Below, piece after piece: positions 1-7,090 of a stretch of 64,000 bases of DNA. The position numbers were made by a program, and so were the translations under genes. Origin of the DNA: a bacterium (GTDB lineage Bacteria; Sysuimicrobiota; Sysuimicrobiia; Sysuimicrobiales; Segetimicrobiaceae). Positions within the stretch are counted from its first letter, which is position 1. Every line of letters starts with the position of its first letter. The notes under the pieces are model-generated. The model did no database searches, was not told where the DNA came from, and was given only the letters and a program-made list of their open reading frames with translations. The DNA is taken from NCBI GenBank assembly GCA_035308905.1, contig DATGFS010000004.1, positions 1 through 64,000 on the forward strand, given 5' to 3'.

Positions 1-2
1 TC

Positions 3-1022
3 GAAGTGGTGGTCCGGCTTCGCGACCTCGGCAAGCGTTATGGGGAGACCGCGGTCCTCTCCGGGGTCTCGCTGGAGGTGCGGCGCGGGGAGAAGATCGG
101 CGTGATCGGTCCAAACGGCGCCGGCAAAACGACGCTGCTCCGGATCGTCGCAGGGGTGGAGCCGCCCAGCGCGGGGCTCGCTGAACTCGGTCCCGGTGTG
201 CGGGTCGGTTACTTCGCGCAGCACGCCGAGGAGACGCTCGATCTCGAGCAGACGGTGCTCGACGCCGTCTTGGGAGACCGCGCCATGTCGCCGGAGCAGG
301 TCCGGCGCGTCCTCGGCCGGTTTCTGTTCTCGGGCGAGACCGTGTACAAGTGCATCGGCGATCTGAGCGGAGGCGAGCAGCGCCGGGTCGCGCTGGCGCG
401 CCTCGTCCTCGACCGGCCTGATCTGCTGTTGCTCGACGAGCCGACAACGCATTTCGATCTGGCCTCGCTCGAAGCGCTGGAGCAGGCGCTCGGCGCGTTC
501 GAAGGCGCGATACTGCTCGCGTCGCACGACCGCTATCTGCTGGACCATGTGGCGCGGCGCCTCCTGATCGTGGACGCGGGCGGCGTGCGCGGTGTGCCGG
601 GTCCGTATCACGCCTACCGCGAGGCGCTCACCGCCGGGACCGCGACGGCGGGGGCGGGTCCCGCGCCGGCCTCGGGCAAGCCGTCGTCGTCGCCCGCCGC
701 ATCGTCGGAGTCACGCCCCGCGGCATCCGGGCAGGACCGGGCGCGCGAAGCGGCCGGAGGTCCCGCGCGAGACAGGGGAGGAGCGCGACGCGGATTCGGC
801 CGCGGCCCTTCCGCGGACGTCGTGGACGTCCACACGATGCTCGAGCAGATCGCGTCGCTCGAAGAGGAACAGAAGCACCTCAGCCGCCTGATGGGCGACC
901 CCGAACTGTATCGGGACGCGGCGCGCGCCCGCGAAACCGTGCGGCGGTACGAGGAGGTCAACACGGAACTCGAATCGCTCTACGCGCGGCTGACCGCCGC
1001 TGAAGAGGGCGCCGGTGGATAA
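3..1022 (+). CDS. ABC-F family ATPase, C-terminal half (gene cut by window edge)
   Basis: The frame is open at the left edge, so the N-terminal ATPase half lies outside the window. The visible part is one complete ABC domain: Walker A GPNGAGKT (about residues 35-42), signature LSGGEQ (about 120-125), Walker B LLLLDEP (about 140-146) and H-loop SHDR (about 173). A low-complexity linker and a C-terminal coiled coil rich in E and R follow, as in Uup/EttA/YdiF-type proteins, which lack membrane segments and act on ribosomes. The subfamily cannot be fixed from this half. It overlaps the start of the next gene by 8 bases, which suggests translational coupling. Confidence 0.88.
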   Translation, partial: EVVVRLRDLGKRYGETAVLSGVSLEVRRGEKIGVIGPNGAGKTTLLRIVAGVEPPSAGLAELGPGVRVGYFAQHAEETLDLEQTVLDAVLGDRAMSPEQVRRVLGRFLFSGETVYKCIGDLSGGEQRRVALARLVLDRPDLLLLDEPTTHFDLASLEALEQALGAFEGAILLASHDRYLLDHVARRLLIVDAGGVRGVPGPYHAYREALTAGTATAGAGPAPASGKPSSSPAASSESRPAASGQDRAREAAGGPARDRGGARRGFGRGPSADVVDVHTMLEQIASLEEEQKHLSRLMGDPELYRDAARARETVRRYEEVNTELESLYARLTAAEEGAGG

Positions 1023-1461
1023 GGCTGCGCCGGCGTCGCCCCCTGAGGGGACTAGCCGGCGGGATGCGCCGGCGTCGCGCGACGCGGGCACCTGCTTTGC
1101 GTGCGGCCAGGCCAACCCGATCGGCCTTCGCCTGCGGTTCGAGGCGGACGGGGAGGGGATCCGCGCCGAGTTCACGCCCGGTCCGCACTATCAGGGATAC
1201 GAGGGCGTGCTCCACGGCGGCATCATCGCCGCGGCGCTCGACGACGCGATGGCCAACTTGTTTCATATGCGCGGGCGCGAGACTGTGACCGCGCGGCTCG
1301 AGGTCCGGTACCGCCGCGAAGCGCCGATCGGACAACGGTTGATCGTGACCGCGCGGACGACGGGCGAGCGGGGCCGCTTCTTCACCGCGGAGGCGACCCT
1401 GGCGCTTCCGGACGGCACGTGTCTCGCCGAGGCGAGCGGGATGCTCGCGCGGGGCGGGTGA
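1015..1461 (+). CDS. PaaI-type hot-dog acyl-CoA thioesterase
   Basis: A 148-residue single hot-dog-fold protein. After a dispensable N-terminus it has CFACGQ (about 27-32), then the HGG motif (67-69) followed by an acidic residue (D76), the arrangement of PaaI/YbgC-like thioesterases that hydrolyse acyl-CoA thioesters. GTG start inside the end of the ABC-F gene. The substrate cannot be read from the sequence. It sits in a compact run with smpB three bases downstream, but no functional link to trans-translation is evident. Confidence 0.8.
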   Translation: MDKAAPASPPEGTSRRDAPASRDAGTCFACGQANPIGLRLRFEADGEGIRAEFTPGPHYQGYEGVLHGGIIAAALDDAMANLFHMRGRETVTARLEVRYRREAPIGQRLIVTARTTGERGRFFTAEATLALPDGTCLAEASGMLARGG

Positions 1462-1464
1462 GGC

Positions 1465-1968
1465 GTGGCGGAGAAGAACGGCGACGGGGATCTCCGCGTC
1501 ATCGCGACGAACCGGCGCGCGCGGCATGAGTACTGGATCGAGGAGACGCACGAGGCCGGGATCGCGCTGACCGGGACGGAAGTGAAATCGCTGCGGGCGG
1601 GACACGTGATCCTCGGCGACGCGTTCGCGCGGGTCGACCGCGGCGAGGCGTGGCTGCTGCACCTTCACATCAGCCCTTACGAGCAGGGCAACATCCAGAA
1701 CCACGATCCGATGCGGACCCGGAAGCTGCTGCTGCACAAGCGGGAGATCATGCGCCTGGGCGCCCGCGTTCAGCAGCGCGGATACACGCTGGTGCCGCTC
1801 CGCCTCTACTTTCGCAACGGCGTGGCCAAGGTCGAGTTGGGGCTCGCGCGCGGGCGCCACACGTACGATAAGCGCGAACGGATCGCCGAGCGCGATGCCG
1901 AGCGCCGCATCGCCCGCTCACTCGGCGCGCGGGATGCCGGGCGTGGGCCGTCCCGCCGCGAACGCTGA
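1465..1968 (+). CDS. smpB: SsrA-binding protein SmpB
   Basis: A 167-residue protein that binds tmRNA and brings it to stalled ribosomes in trans-translation. The N-terminal core has family landmarks: IATNRRARHEYWIEE near residue 15, the GTEVKSLR segment (about 38-45) and HISPYEQGN (about 69-77). The C-terminal tail is basic (YDKRERIAERD and onward), as expected for the part that enters the decoding channel. GTG start. Its partner RNA gene, ssrA, is encoded about 0.8 kb downstream with only the LysE-type exporter between, a familiar smpB-ssrA neighbourhood. Confidence 0.96.
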   Translation: MAEKNGDGDLRVIATNRRARHEYWIEETHEAGIALTGTEVKSLRAGHVILGDAFARVDRGEAWLLHLHISPYEQGNIQNHDPMRTRKLLLHKREIMRLGARVQQRGYTLVPLRLYFRNGVAKVELGLARGRHTYDKRERIAERDAERRIARSLGARDAGRGPSRRER

Positions 1969-2615
1969 TGCCCACGCTGAGCGCGCTGGCGCTATACGTG
2001 CCGGTCGCGCTCGTCATGGCGGTGACGCCGGGGCCGGCGACCCTCTTCGTGCTGAGCCGCGCGTCTTCGTACGGACGCGAGGCCGGGCTGCTCTCCGCCG
2101 CCGGCCTGCTGACCGGGACGATGGGGCTCATCGCGCTGGCGGCCCTCGGTCTGACCGGCATTTTGGAAGGGGCGCCCTTCGCGTTCGACGTGGTCAAGAC
2201 CGCCGGAGCCGCGTACCTCGTCTATCTCGGGCTGCGGACGCTCGTCGCGCCGAAGGACCGCGGCGCTCTGGGCGCGGTTCGCGGGCGCGGGGATGTGCCC
2301 GTCCGCTCGGGGCCGCTGCTTTTCCGGGACGGGATCGTGACGGAATTGTTCAATCCCAAGGCCGCGCTGTTCTATGCCTCGGTCTTGCCGCAGTTTGTGG
2401 ACGCGCGCCGGCAGGACGTGCCGCTGCAGATGTTCGCGCTCGGCGTCATCTTCGTCGTCTTCGGCGCCCTGTCGCTGGGTTCTATCGCCTTCTTCGCCGG
2501 CACCCTGCAGGCCAAGGTCCGCCGCGGGGGAGCCTGGCGGGGCGTGACGCGGTGGGTGTCCGGCGGCGTGCTCGTGGCACTCGGTCTGCGCCTCGCCGTC
2601 AGCCGAGTTAGATAA
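1968..2615 (+). CDS. LysE/RhtB-family amino-acid exporter
   Basis: A 215-residue inner-membrane protein with about six hydrophobic segments. The N-terminus carries the LysE/RhtB signature around VMAVTPGPATLFVLS (about residues 16-30), and FNPKAALFYASVLPQF sits in the middle, both typical of LysE/RhtB transporters that export amino acids or derivatives such as homoserine or lysine. The ATG overlaps the smpB stop by one base (TGATG), so it is probably cotranslated with smpB. Substrate unknown. Confidence 0.88.
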   Translation: MPTLSALALYVPVALVMAVTPGPATLFVLSRASSYGREAGLLSAAGLLTGTMGLIALAALGLTGILEGAPFAFDVVKTAGAAYLVYLGLRTLVAPKDRGALGAVRGRGDVPVRSGPLLFRDGIVTELFNPKAALFYASVLPQFVDARRQDVPLQMFALGVIFVVFGALSLGSIAFFAGTLQAKVRRGGAWRGVTRWVSGGVLVALGLRLAVSRVR

Positions 2616-2687
2616 CGCTGAGCCTGAACCTCGCGCCGGTTCCGCCCGGACTTAGGTTGTTCTGCCTGGGGAGTTAGACGTGCGTGA

Positions 2688-2693
2688 TATAAT
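2688..2693 (+). promoter_or_regulatory. -10 box of the ssrA promoter
   Basis: A perfect TATAAT lies about 54 bases before the mature tmRNA 5' end. No good -35 hexamer is visible at 16-18 bases. Transcription would start near 2700, leaving a 5' leader for RNase P to remove. Inference from sequence only. Confidence 0.5.
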
Positions 2694-2746
2694 AGTGGTG
2701 CCGATCACGGGACGCGCGGGTGTGGGTCCGCGCGCCTACTAGTCTA

Positions 2747-3098
2747 GGGGGCGAACGGTCTCGACTGAGCTCGCAGAAGCAGGGTTGCGCGCCGAGGTGG
2801 TCCGGGTCCTCGTTAAACAACCGGACGGCGCATACACGCCGATACACAGCTCGCACTCGCTGCTTAACTAAGTAGCGACGCTCCCCCCGCAGCGCCGGCG
2901 GGCGGGGAGTGGGCGCCACTCAGCCGGCTGCTCCGGGCCTCCTCGCTCCGGGAGGACCGGCTAAGACCTAGAGAGCTAGCGGGATCGGTATCCGGTCTGC
3001 GGGAGACCGGTTCCGCGAATTCAAAGCGCAGGCTACGCGCGTAGACGCTCTGCCCTCGCGGCTCTAGGACGCGGGTTCGATTCCCGCCGCCTCCACCA
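2747..3098 (+). ncRNA. ssrA: tmRNA (transfer-messenger RNA)
   Basis: A one-piece 352-nt tmRNA. The 5' GGGGGCG (2747-2753) pairs with CGCCTCC (3088-3094), with one G-U pair, to form the 7-bp acceptor stem. A discriminator A and an encoded CCA end the gene at 3098. The T-arm GGGTTCGATTCCC is intact. The tag frame runs from GCC at 2838 to TAA at 2865-2867 and encodes ADTQLALAA, so the full tag would be (A)ADTQLALAA. The resume codon is preceded by ATACAC, keeping the conserved A at -4 as in E. coli (ATAGTC). SmpB is encoded upstream. Confidence 0.96.
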
Positions 3099-3147
3099 TC
3101 TCGAGCCTTCGATTTGGCAACGCTCTTTCGCAACGAAGGCTGGACAC

Positions 3148-3176
3148 TTGACGTCACCGTCGGCTGCGGGTAGAGT
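3148..3176 (+). promoter_or_regulatory. Sigma-70-type promoter for leuS
   Basis: TTGACG (3148-3153), a 17-base spacer and TAGAGT (3171-3176) form a good housekeeping-type promoter. Initiation near 3183 would give leuS an untranslated leader of about 230 bases containing the hairpin at 3327-3358. It overlaps no gene and starts 50 bases after the tmRNA end. Confidence 0.5.
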
Positions 3177-3185
3177 AACGCCAAG

Positions 3186-3296
3186 ATGAAACCTTGCTCC
3201 GAGATCGGGCATTACGAATCGCCGCGAACGGCGCTGCGGCGACTTCGTGTGACTCTTTCTATGCCGCCCGTCCGGACGGAGCGTCCATGCACATAG
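3186..3296 (+). CDS. Possible 36-residue leader peptide of leuS
   Basis: An ATG lies three bases after the predicted transcription start and opens a 36-codon frame ending TAG at 3294-3296, 30 bases before the terminator stem. It contains three Leu codons (CTG, CTT, CTT at codons 17, 20 and 24) among many Arg codons. No Shine-Dalgarno sequence can precede it if transcription starts at 3183, so translation would be leaderless. It could be an attenuation peptide or chance. It has no recognisable family. Confidence 0.25.
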   Translation: MKPCSEIGHYESPRTALRRLRVTLSMPPVRTERPCT

Positions 3297-3326
3297 GCTA
3301 GAGAGCAAGACTCGGTACGCGGTCAT

Positions 3327-3366
3327 ACCGGCTACGGGTGGTGCAGCCCGTAGCCGGTTTGTTTTT
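3327..3366 (+). terminator. Perfect hairpin plus T-run in the leuS leader
   Basis: ACCGGCTACGGG (3327-3338) pairs with CCCGTAGCCGGT (3347-3358) without mismatch. The 8-base loop is TGGTGCAG, and TTTGTTTTTG follows. This is a strong intrinsic terminator placed 48 bases before the leuS start and downstream of the leuS promoter, so it can act as an attenuator as well as stopping ssrA readthrough. The loop contains TGGT, the sequence T-box leaders use to read a tRNA ending in ACCA, but the rest of the T-box consensus is not met. Confidence 0.8.
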
Positions 3367-3413
3367 GTTCCGTACGAGTCACACGAGCCGAAGGCGTGGA
3401 GGCGGTGAGCATC

Positions 3414-5279
3414 ATGGAAGACTACAACCACCGTGCGATCGAACCCAGGTGGCAGCAACGGTGGCTCGAGGCCCGCCTCTACGCGCCCGATGTGCGACGG
3501 GCAACGCGGCCCTTCTACAACCTCATGATGTTCCCGTATCCCTCCGCCGAGGGACTCCATGTCGGGAACGTGTACACGTTCTCCGGCGCCGACGTGTACG
3601 GTCGGTTCAAGCGGATGCAGGGATGGGACGTTTTTCAGCCGATCGGCCTGGACGGGTTCGGGATTCACTCTGAAAACTACGCGATCAAAGTCGGCGAACA
3701 TCCGGCACGCGTCGCCGCACGAACGCGGCGCCGTTTCTACGCGCAACTTCAGGCGACGGGCTGTGGGTTCGCATGGGAGCATCGGCTCGAGACGTACGAT
3801 CCGGCCTACTATCGCTGGACGCAGTGGCTATTTGTCCAACTGTTCAGGCGCGGTCTGGCCTACCGCGCCGCAGCCCCGGTCAATTGGTGTCAGAGCTGCC
3901 GTACGGTGTTAGCCGACGAACAGGTCATCGACGGCATCTGCGAGCGGTGCGGCACCACCGTCGTGGTGCGTCAGCTGGAGCAATGGTTCTTTCGGATTAC
4001 CGCGTATGCAGATCGGCTGCGCGACAATCTCGAGCAGCTGGATTGGTCGGACAAGATCAAGAACGCGCAGCGACAGTGGATCGGCGAGCGCGGCGCCGGG
4101 CTGCACTTACGCGACTGGCTGATCTCGCGGCAACGGTACTGGGGCCCGCCGATTCCGATGGTGTTATGCTCCGTGGACGGCTGGGTCCCGGTGAAGGAAG
4201 CAGACCTTCCGGTTCTGTTGCCCGAAGCGGAGCAGTATCAGCCGTCGGCTGATGGCCGCACCCCCCTGGGCCACGACGAAGCTTTCCTTCAGGCCACATG
4301 CCCGCTGTGCGGCGCACCGGCGCGTCGCTCGGACGAGGTCTCCGATACCTTCCTGGACTCCGCGTGGTACTTCCTGAGATATCCATCCGCCGATGTCCAT
4401 GACCGGCCGTGGGATCCTGAGATCACGCGCCGCTGGCTTCCTGTCGATATGTACATCGCGGGCGCGGAGCACGCCGTGCTGCACCTGCTGTACACACGCT
4501 TCATCACCATGACGCTGTACGACATGGGCCACCTCGAGTTCGAGGAACCCTTCCGGCGGTTGCGCGCCCACGGCCTGCTTCGCAAGGACGGCGCCAAGAT
4601 GAGCAAGTCGCGCGGCAACGTGGTTGCACCGGACGACTACATTCGGACGGCCGGCGCCGACGCGCTGCGAACGTACCTCCTGTTTACCGGCCCGTTCGAT
4701 CAGGGGGGCGACTTTCAGGATAGGGGGCTGCGAGGCATCACGAGGTTTCTCGGCCGCGTATGGCGGCTCACATGGGAGGCGGCCGGCGTAGCGGGCCGGG
4801 CGCGGGACTCGACGCTCGCGGGCGCGCTGTCCGATACTGTTCGCAAAGTCACCGCCGACGCGGATGATCTGCGGTTCAACACCGCGATCGCGGCACTGAT
4901 GAGGTTCGTCAATGTGTGGGACGCGAACCGTGAACGAGCCGCGCGCGACGTGCCGCACGTGTTCCTGAGACTGCTGGCGCCCTTCGCCCCGCACCTGACC
5001 GAAGAGTTATGGGTGGCGGCCTTGCGCGAGTCGCCGAGTATTCATGCATCGTCCTGGCCGCAGAGTGACGCCCAGTGCCGCCAGGGCACGACGGCGATCA
5101 TCGCGATACTCGTCAACGGGAGGGTGCGGGATCACATCGAGGTGCCCTTTGCCGCAACCGAGGAGGACGTGATCGCTCGGGCGCTCCAGCGCCCGGCCGT
5201 GCGCCGGCTGGTTGTCGGGGATCCAGCACGGGCAGTATACGTACCGGGGCGCGTGCTCAACATCGTGGCGCGTGCTTGA
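3414..5279 (+). CDS. leuS: Leucyl-tRNA synthetase lacking the CP1 editing domain
   Basis: A 621-residue class I synthetase that charges tRNA-Leu; bacterial LeuRS is usually about 800-900 residues. Present: the HIGH-type motif HVGN (49-52), a zinc knuckle (C159, C162, C176, C179), SRQRYWG, KMSKS (395-399), the anticodon-binding helices and the C-terminal domain ending in YVPGRVLN. Where the roughly 200-residue CP1 editing domain should lie between WIGR and LRDW, the chain runs WIGERGAG directly into LHLRDWLISRQ (about 222-236), a clean in-frame loss. ATG at 3414 is chosen because GGAGG lies 11 bases upstream; a GTG at 3396 is possible. GC content is visibly lower than in most neighbours. It could be the only LeuRS or a paralogue. 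Confidence 0.95.
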   Translation: MEDYNHRAIEPRWQQRWLEARLYAPDVRRATRPFYNLMMFPYPSAEGLHVGNVYTFSGADVYGRFKRMQGWDVFQPIGLDGFGIHSENYAIKVGEHPARVAARTRRRFYAQLQATGCGFAWEHRLETYDPAYYRWTQWLFVQLFRRGLAYRAAAPVNWCQSCRTVLADEQVIDGICERCGTTVVVRQLEQWFFRITAYADRLRDNLEQLDWSDKIKNAQRQWIGERGAGLHLRDWLISRQRYWGPPIPMVLCSVDGWVPVKEADLPVLLPEAEQYQPSADGRTPLGHDEAFLQATCPLCGAPARRSDEVSDTFLDSAWYFLRYPSADVHDRPWDPEITRRWLPVDMYIAGAEHAVLHLLYTRFITMTLYDMGHLEFEEPFRRLRAHGLLRKDGAKMSKSRGNVVAPDDYIRTAGADALRTYLLFTGPFDQGGDFQDRGLRGITRFLGRVWRLTWEAAGVAGRARDSTLAGALSDTVRKVTADADDLRFNTAIAALMRFVNVWDANRERAARDVPHVFLRLLAPFAPHLTEELWVAALRESPSIHASSWPQSDAQCRQGTTAIIAILVNGRVRDHIEVPFAATEEDVIARALQRPAVRRLVVGDPARAVYVPGRVLNIVARA

Positions 5280-5323
5280 CCTTCGCTTCCCGCAGCACGG
5301 CGTGGAACGGAAGTTCTGCCGTA

Positions 5324-5352
5324 GTTCGAATTCTTTGCGTCCGGGTCCACCA
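5324..5352 (+). repeat. 29-bp direct repeat, left copy
   Basis: Begins GTTCGAATTCTTTGCG and ends GGTCCACCA. The identical 29 bases recur at 7634-7662, bracketing a 2.3-kb AT-richer segment. The ends resemble a tRNA 3' end (TTCGAAT and CCACCA) but no T-stem or acceptor stem forms. The 11-base AGTTCGAATTC at 5323-5333 also has its exact inverted copy at 5360-5370. Probably an attachment-site-like or recombination junction. Confidence 0.75.
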
Positions 5353-5499
5353 TGCAACGAATTCGAACTGCCTTCTGCGGGCGCAGGCATATCCGAGTCC
5401 GCGACTTTTCGCCGCTACGGGTCCGCCAATAGCAAACAAGTGTTCGATATGATACGATTAGCTCGGCGCGGGATTCTACAATAAACCTAAGCGGTTGGG

Positions 5500-5505
5500 T
5501 ATAAT
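5500..5505 (+). promoter_or_regulatory. -10 box giving a leaderless DUF4160 transcript
   Basis: TATAAT sits only eight bases before the GTG at 5514, so transcription would start at or within about two bases of the start codon. No ribosome-binding site is visible, which agrees with a leaderless mRNA. The -35 region is weak. Confidence 0.45.
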
Positions 5506-5513
5506 CGTAAATA

Positions 5514-5768
5514 GTGGTCACAGTTCACGCTCGAGGCGTTGCCTTTCGAGTGTATCCTCAAGACCACGGGCGTCGTCACGTACACGGTCTATATGCGGGG
5601 GTCGCAGTTATAGTAAGTCTAAGAGTAGATGGTACCGTCGCTCTCGCGAATCGTAAGGATCGCGTCCGACCTGGCAACGCGAAACGTAGCGACGTACGAT
5701 GGGTGTTGGAGACCGCGGCAGAGCAGTTCGAAGCCCTTGTTGCTGCGTGGGAGGCTATGCACAAATGA
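5514..5768 (+). CDS. DUF4160 protein (toxin-antitoxin-like pair, first gene)
   Basis: An 84-residue protein matching the DUF4160 pattern: a strand ending in RVYPQDH, then HVHGLYAG (about residues 22-29), a beta-hairpin with LRVDGTVAL, and a C-terminal helix rich in W, E and A. DUF4160 genes are commonly found next to DUF2442 genes, and such pairs are predicted, not proven, toxin-antitoxin modules. The stop overlaps the ATG of the next gene (ATGA), so the two are coupled. A TATAAT lies just upstream. Base composition is visibly less GC-rich than the host, consistent with acquired DNA. Confidence 0.7.
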   Translation: MVTVHARGVAFRVYPQDHGRRHVHGLYAGVAVIVSLRVDGTVALANRKDRVRPGNAKRSDVRWVLETAAEQFEALVAAWEAMHK

Positions 5769-6421
5769 CGCGGCACCGCGTCATCACAACGGATGCAGAA
5801 GTCGACGCCGCCATCGCGGAAGCGCGTGCGCAACAAGATGATCGGGCGCGTGCGGTTGCGGCGTACTATGATGCGTCGAACGATAGGGTCGTTATTCGTC
5901 TCGCTTCAGGTGTTGATGTTGCTATTCCCCGTAGGCACCTGCAAGGTCTTGAGAACGCCACAGACGCCCAGGTCGCCAATATCCAGATTGAAGGGGCAGG
6001 ATCTGGGCTGCATTGGGCGTCCCTGGACGTGGACCATTACGTTCCTGGGCTCCTGGCAGGTGTGTTTGGAACAAGGCGTTGGATGAGCGAACTTGGACGA
6101 AAGGGCGGCTCTGTCAGAAGCGTGGCCAAGACGGCGGCCGCTCGCGCCAACGGCCGCATGGGCGGGCGTCCTCGTCAACACGCCCGTACGGAGACTGGAA
6201 AGGGGGAGCGTGTAATGTCTCGCGGACTGGATGAACGTTATAGAGACAAAGACGGTGAGATCCGACGGAAGCAAGGCAACACCAGAGTGAGCACACTACG
6301 TCAAGTCTACGGGGAGGATTTTGCGCCCGACTTTCGCAGCGACGCGAAGCTAGAAACGGTCCTCGAGGAGACTGGCTGCGAATCGCTTTCTGAATACTTG
6401 AAAACGCGCCCGCACCGGTAA
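5765..6421 (+). CDS. DUF2442-type protein fused to a small basic C-terminal module
   Basis: A 218-residue protein beginning ATG at 5765 and overlapping the DUF4160 stop. Residues about 30-95 fit the small beta-rich DUF2442 fold (DRVVIRLASGVDVAIP, then LHWASLDVDHYVPGLLAG). A stretch rich in A, R and G follows (KGGSVRSVAKTAAARANGRMGGRPRQ is the nature of the region at about 110-138). From residue 151 a different 68-residue module starts at an internal ATG (6215) preceded by AAGGGGGAG at good spacing. It may therefore also be made separately. This module is charged (MSRGLDERYRDKDGEIRRK) and resembles short hypothetical proteins of genomic islands. Function unproven; likely partner of the DUF4160 protein. 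Confidence 0.6.
   Translation: MTRHRVITTDAEVDAAIAEARAQQDDRARAVAAYYDASNDRVVIRLASGVDVAIPRRHLQGLENATDAQVANIQIEGAGSGLHWASLDVDHYVPGLLAGVFGTRRWMSELGRKGGSVRSVAKTAAARANGRMGGRPRQHARTETGKGERVMSRGLDERYRDKDGEIRRKQGNTRVSTLRQVYGEDFAPDFRSDAKLETVLEETGCESLSEYLKTRPHR
6215..6421 (+). CDS. Possible internal start: 68-residue C-terminal module made alone
   Basis: In the same frame as the DUF2442 gene, an ATG at 6215 has a strong Shine-Dalgarno (AAGGGGGAG ending about seven bases upstream). It would give a 68-residue charged protein ending SLSEYLKTRPHR. Either the upstream gene reads through into it as a fusion, or both products are made. I do not recognise a characterised family. Confidence 0.4.
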   Translation: MSRGLDERYRDKDGEIRRKQGNTRVSTLRQVYGEDFAPDFRSDAKLETVLEETGCESLSEYLKTRPHR

Positions 6422-6622
6422 CGATGGAACTGAGGTCATGCGCGGGTTAGTAAGGCGTGATTTGTTGAGGGGAACGAGACTCCGCCAGCCGGAGACGAGC
6501 CGTCTGCGCGATCGGATCGACCACCGCGCAGTAGCCGTGGCTAGGAAGACCCTTGGTTTCATGTTAGGTCCGGCCGCTGCTTTGATCGCTTCGCTCTTCC
6601 GACCCGCGCCATGCCCGCCGAG

Positions 6623-6895
6623 TCACTGGTGCTCGAAGTCCCAACGGGCTGCCTGCATAAGTGCGGTCAGCATATCATCGTAGGATCGTTGCTCGTCGGC
6701 ACGGAATCCGAACTCGCGTAGAAGCGAGTGGACCCGCGCGCCTGCCATCCAAACCTCCTCCAGATTGTGTCCTCTGGCTCGCGCAAGGTTACAGGCGTCG
6801 AGCGCGACAAGTCGGCTGTCATTATCGGGCAGCCCCCGCACGAACGCGGAGAGATTGCGCAGCGTCGCGACGACCCGATCCAAACTCGCCAGCAT
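6623..6895 (-). CDS. Hypothetical 90-residue helical protein
   Basis: ATG at 6895, product 90 residues, predicted all-alpha and acidic (SLDRVVATLRNLSAFVRGL, then DDMLTALMQAARW at the end). No family is recognised. The codons just upstream in this frame (TLSDLTAEDKSDE) also look protein-like and reach back past the end of the small ORF at 6919-7035. The two may be one gene split by a frameshift, or a coupled pair. It lies inside the repeat-bounded segment, convergent with the DUF2442 gene. Confidence 0.5.
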   Translation of the reverse strand: MLASLDRVVATLRNLSAFVRGLPDNDSRLVALDACNLARARGHNLEEVWMAGARVHSLLREFGFRADEQRSYDDMLTALMQAARWDFEHQ

Positions 6896-6918
6896 CTCAT
6901 CGCTCTTATCCTCGGCCG

Positions 6919-7035
6919 TCAGGTCCGAGAGCGTCGGCCGCCTCTCGCGTTACGAGCGTCGTCGCGCTGCGCGGCGACATCTCTAGTCTCGTCTTCGATG
7001 GCCTCGGCCACAAGTTCCGCGATCGTCCGCTTCAC
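6919..7035 (-). CDS. Hypothetical 38-residue protein
   Basis: GTG at 7035 preceded by GAAGGGG at about eight bases. The 38-residue product starts MKRTIAELVAEAIEDETRD and ends in a basic tail (GGRRSRT). The helical, acidic then basic character resembles small antitoxin or regulator N-termini, but no family is assigned. The stop lies 23 bases before the ATG of the next minus-strand gene, with the downstream frame already coding-like at that point. Confidence 0.45.
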   Translation of the reverse strand: MKRTIAELVAEAIEDETRDVAAQRDDARNARGGRRSRT

Positions 7036-7090
7036 GCGCGTCACCCCTTCACCGACTGCCTGTCCTGCGTCTGGCAGTTGGGTCGATATC

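Noticed and set aside
2864-3184. A minus-strand ORF over the 3' half of the tmRNA
   Set aside because: The region is fully explained by tmRNA; such ORFs across tmRNA genes are a common artefact.
3183-3413. A canonical T-box riboswitch before leuS
   Set aside because: Only GGGTGGT is shared with the T-box core; the ACCGCG part and a recognisable specifier loop are absent. Kept only as a hypothesis in the findings.
5324-5352. A tRNA gene ending in CCACCA at the direct repeats
   Set aside because: TTCGAAT and CCACCA are present, but the bases on either side cannot form a T-stem or a 7-bp acceptor stem, and no D-arm or anticodon arm is found upstream of either copy.
6438-6683. An 81-codon plus-strand frame in the accessory segment
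   Set aside because: No ribosome-binding site, Arg/Ser-rich shadow composition, and it overlaps the better-supported minus-strand gene.
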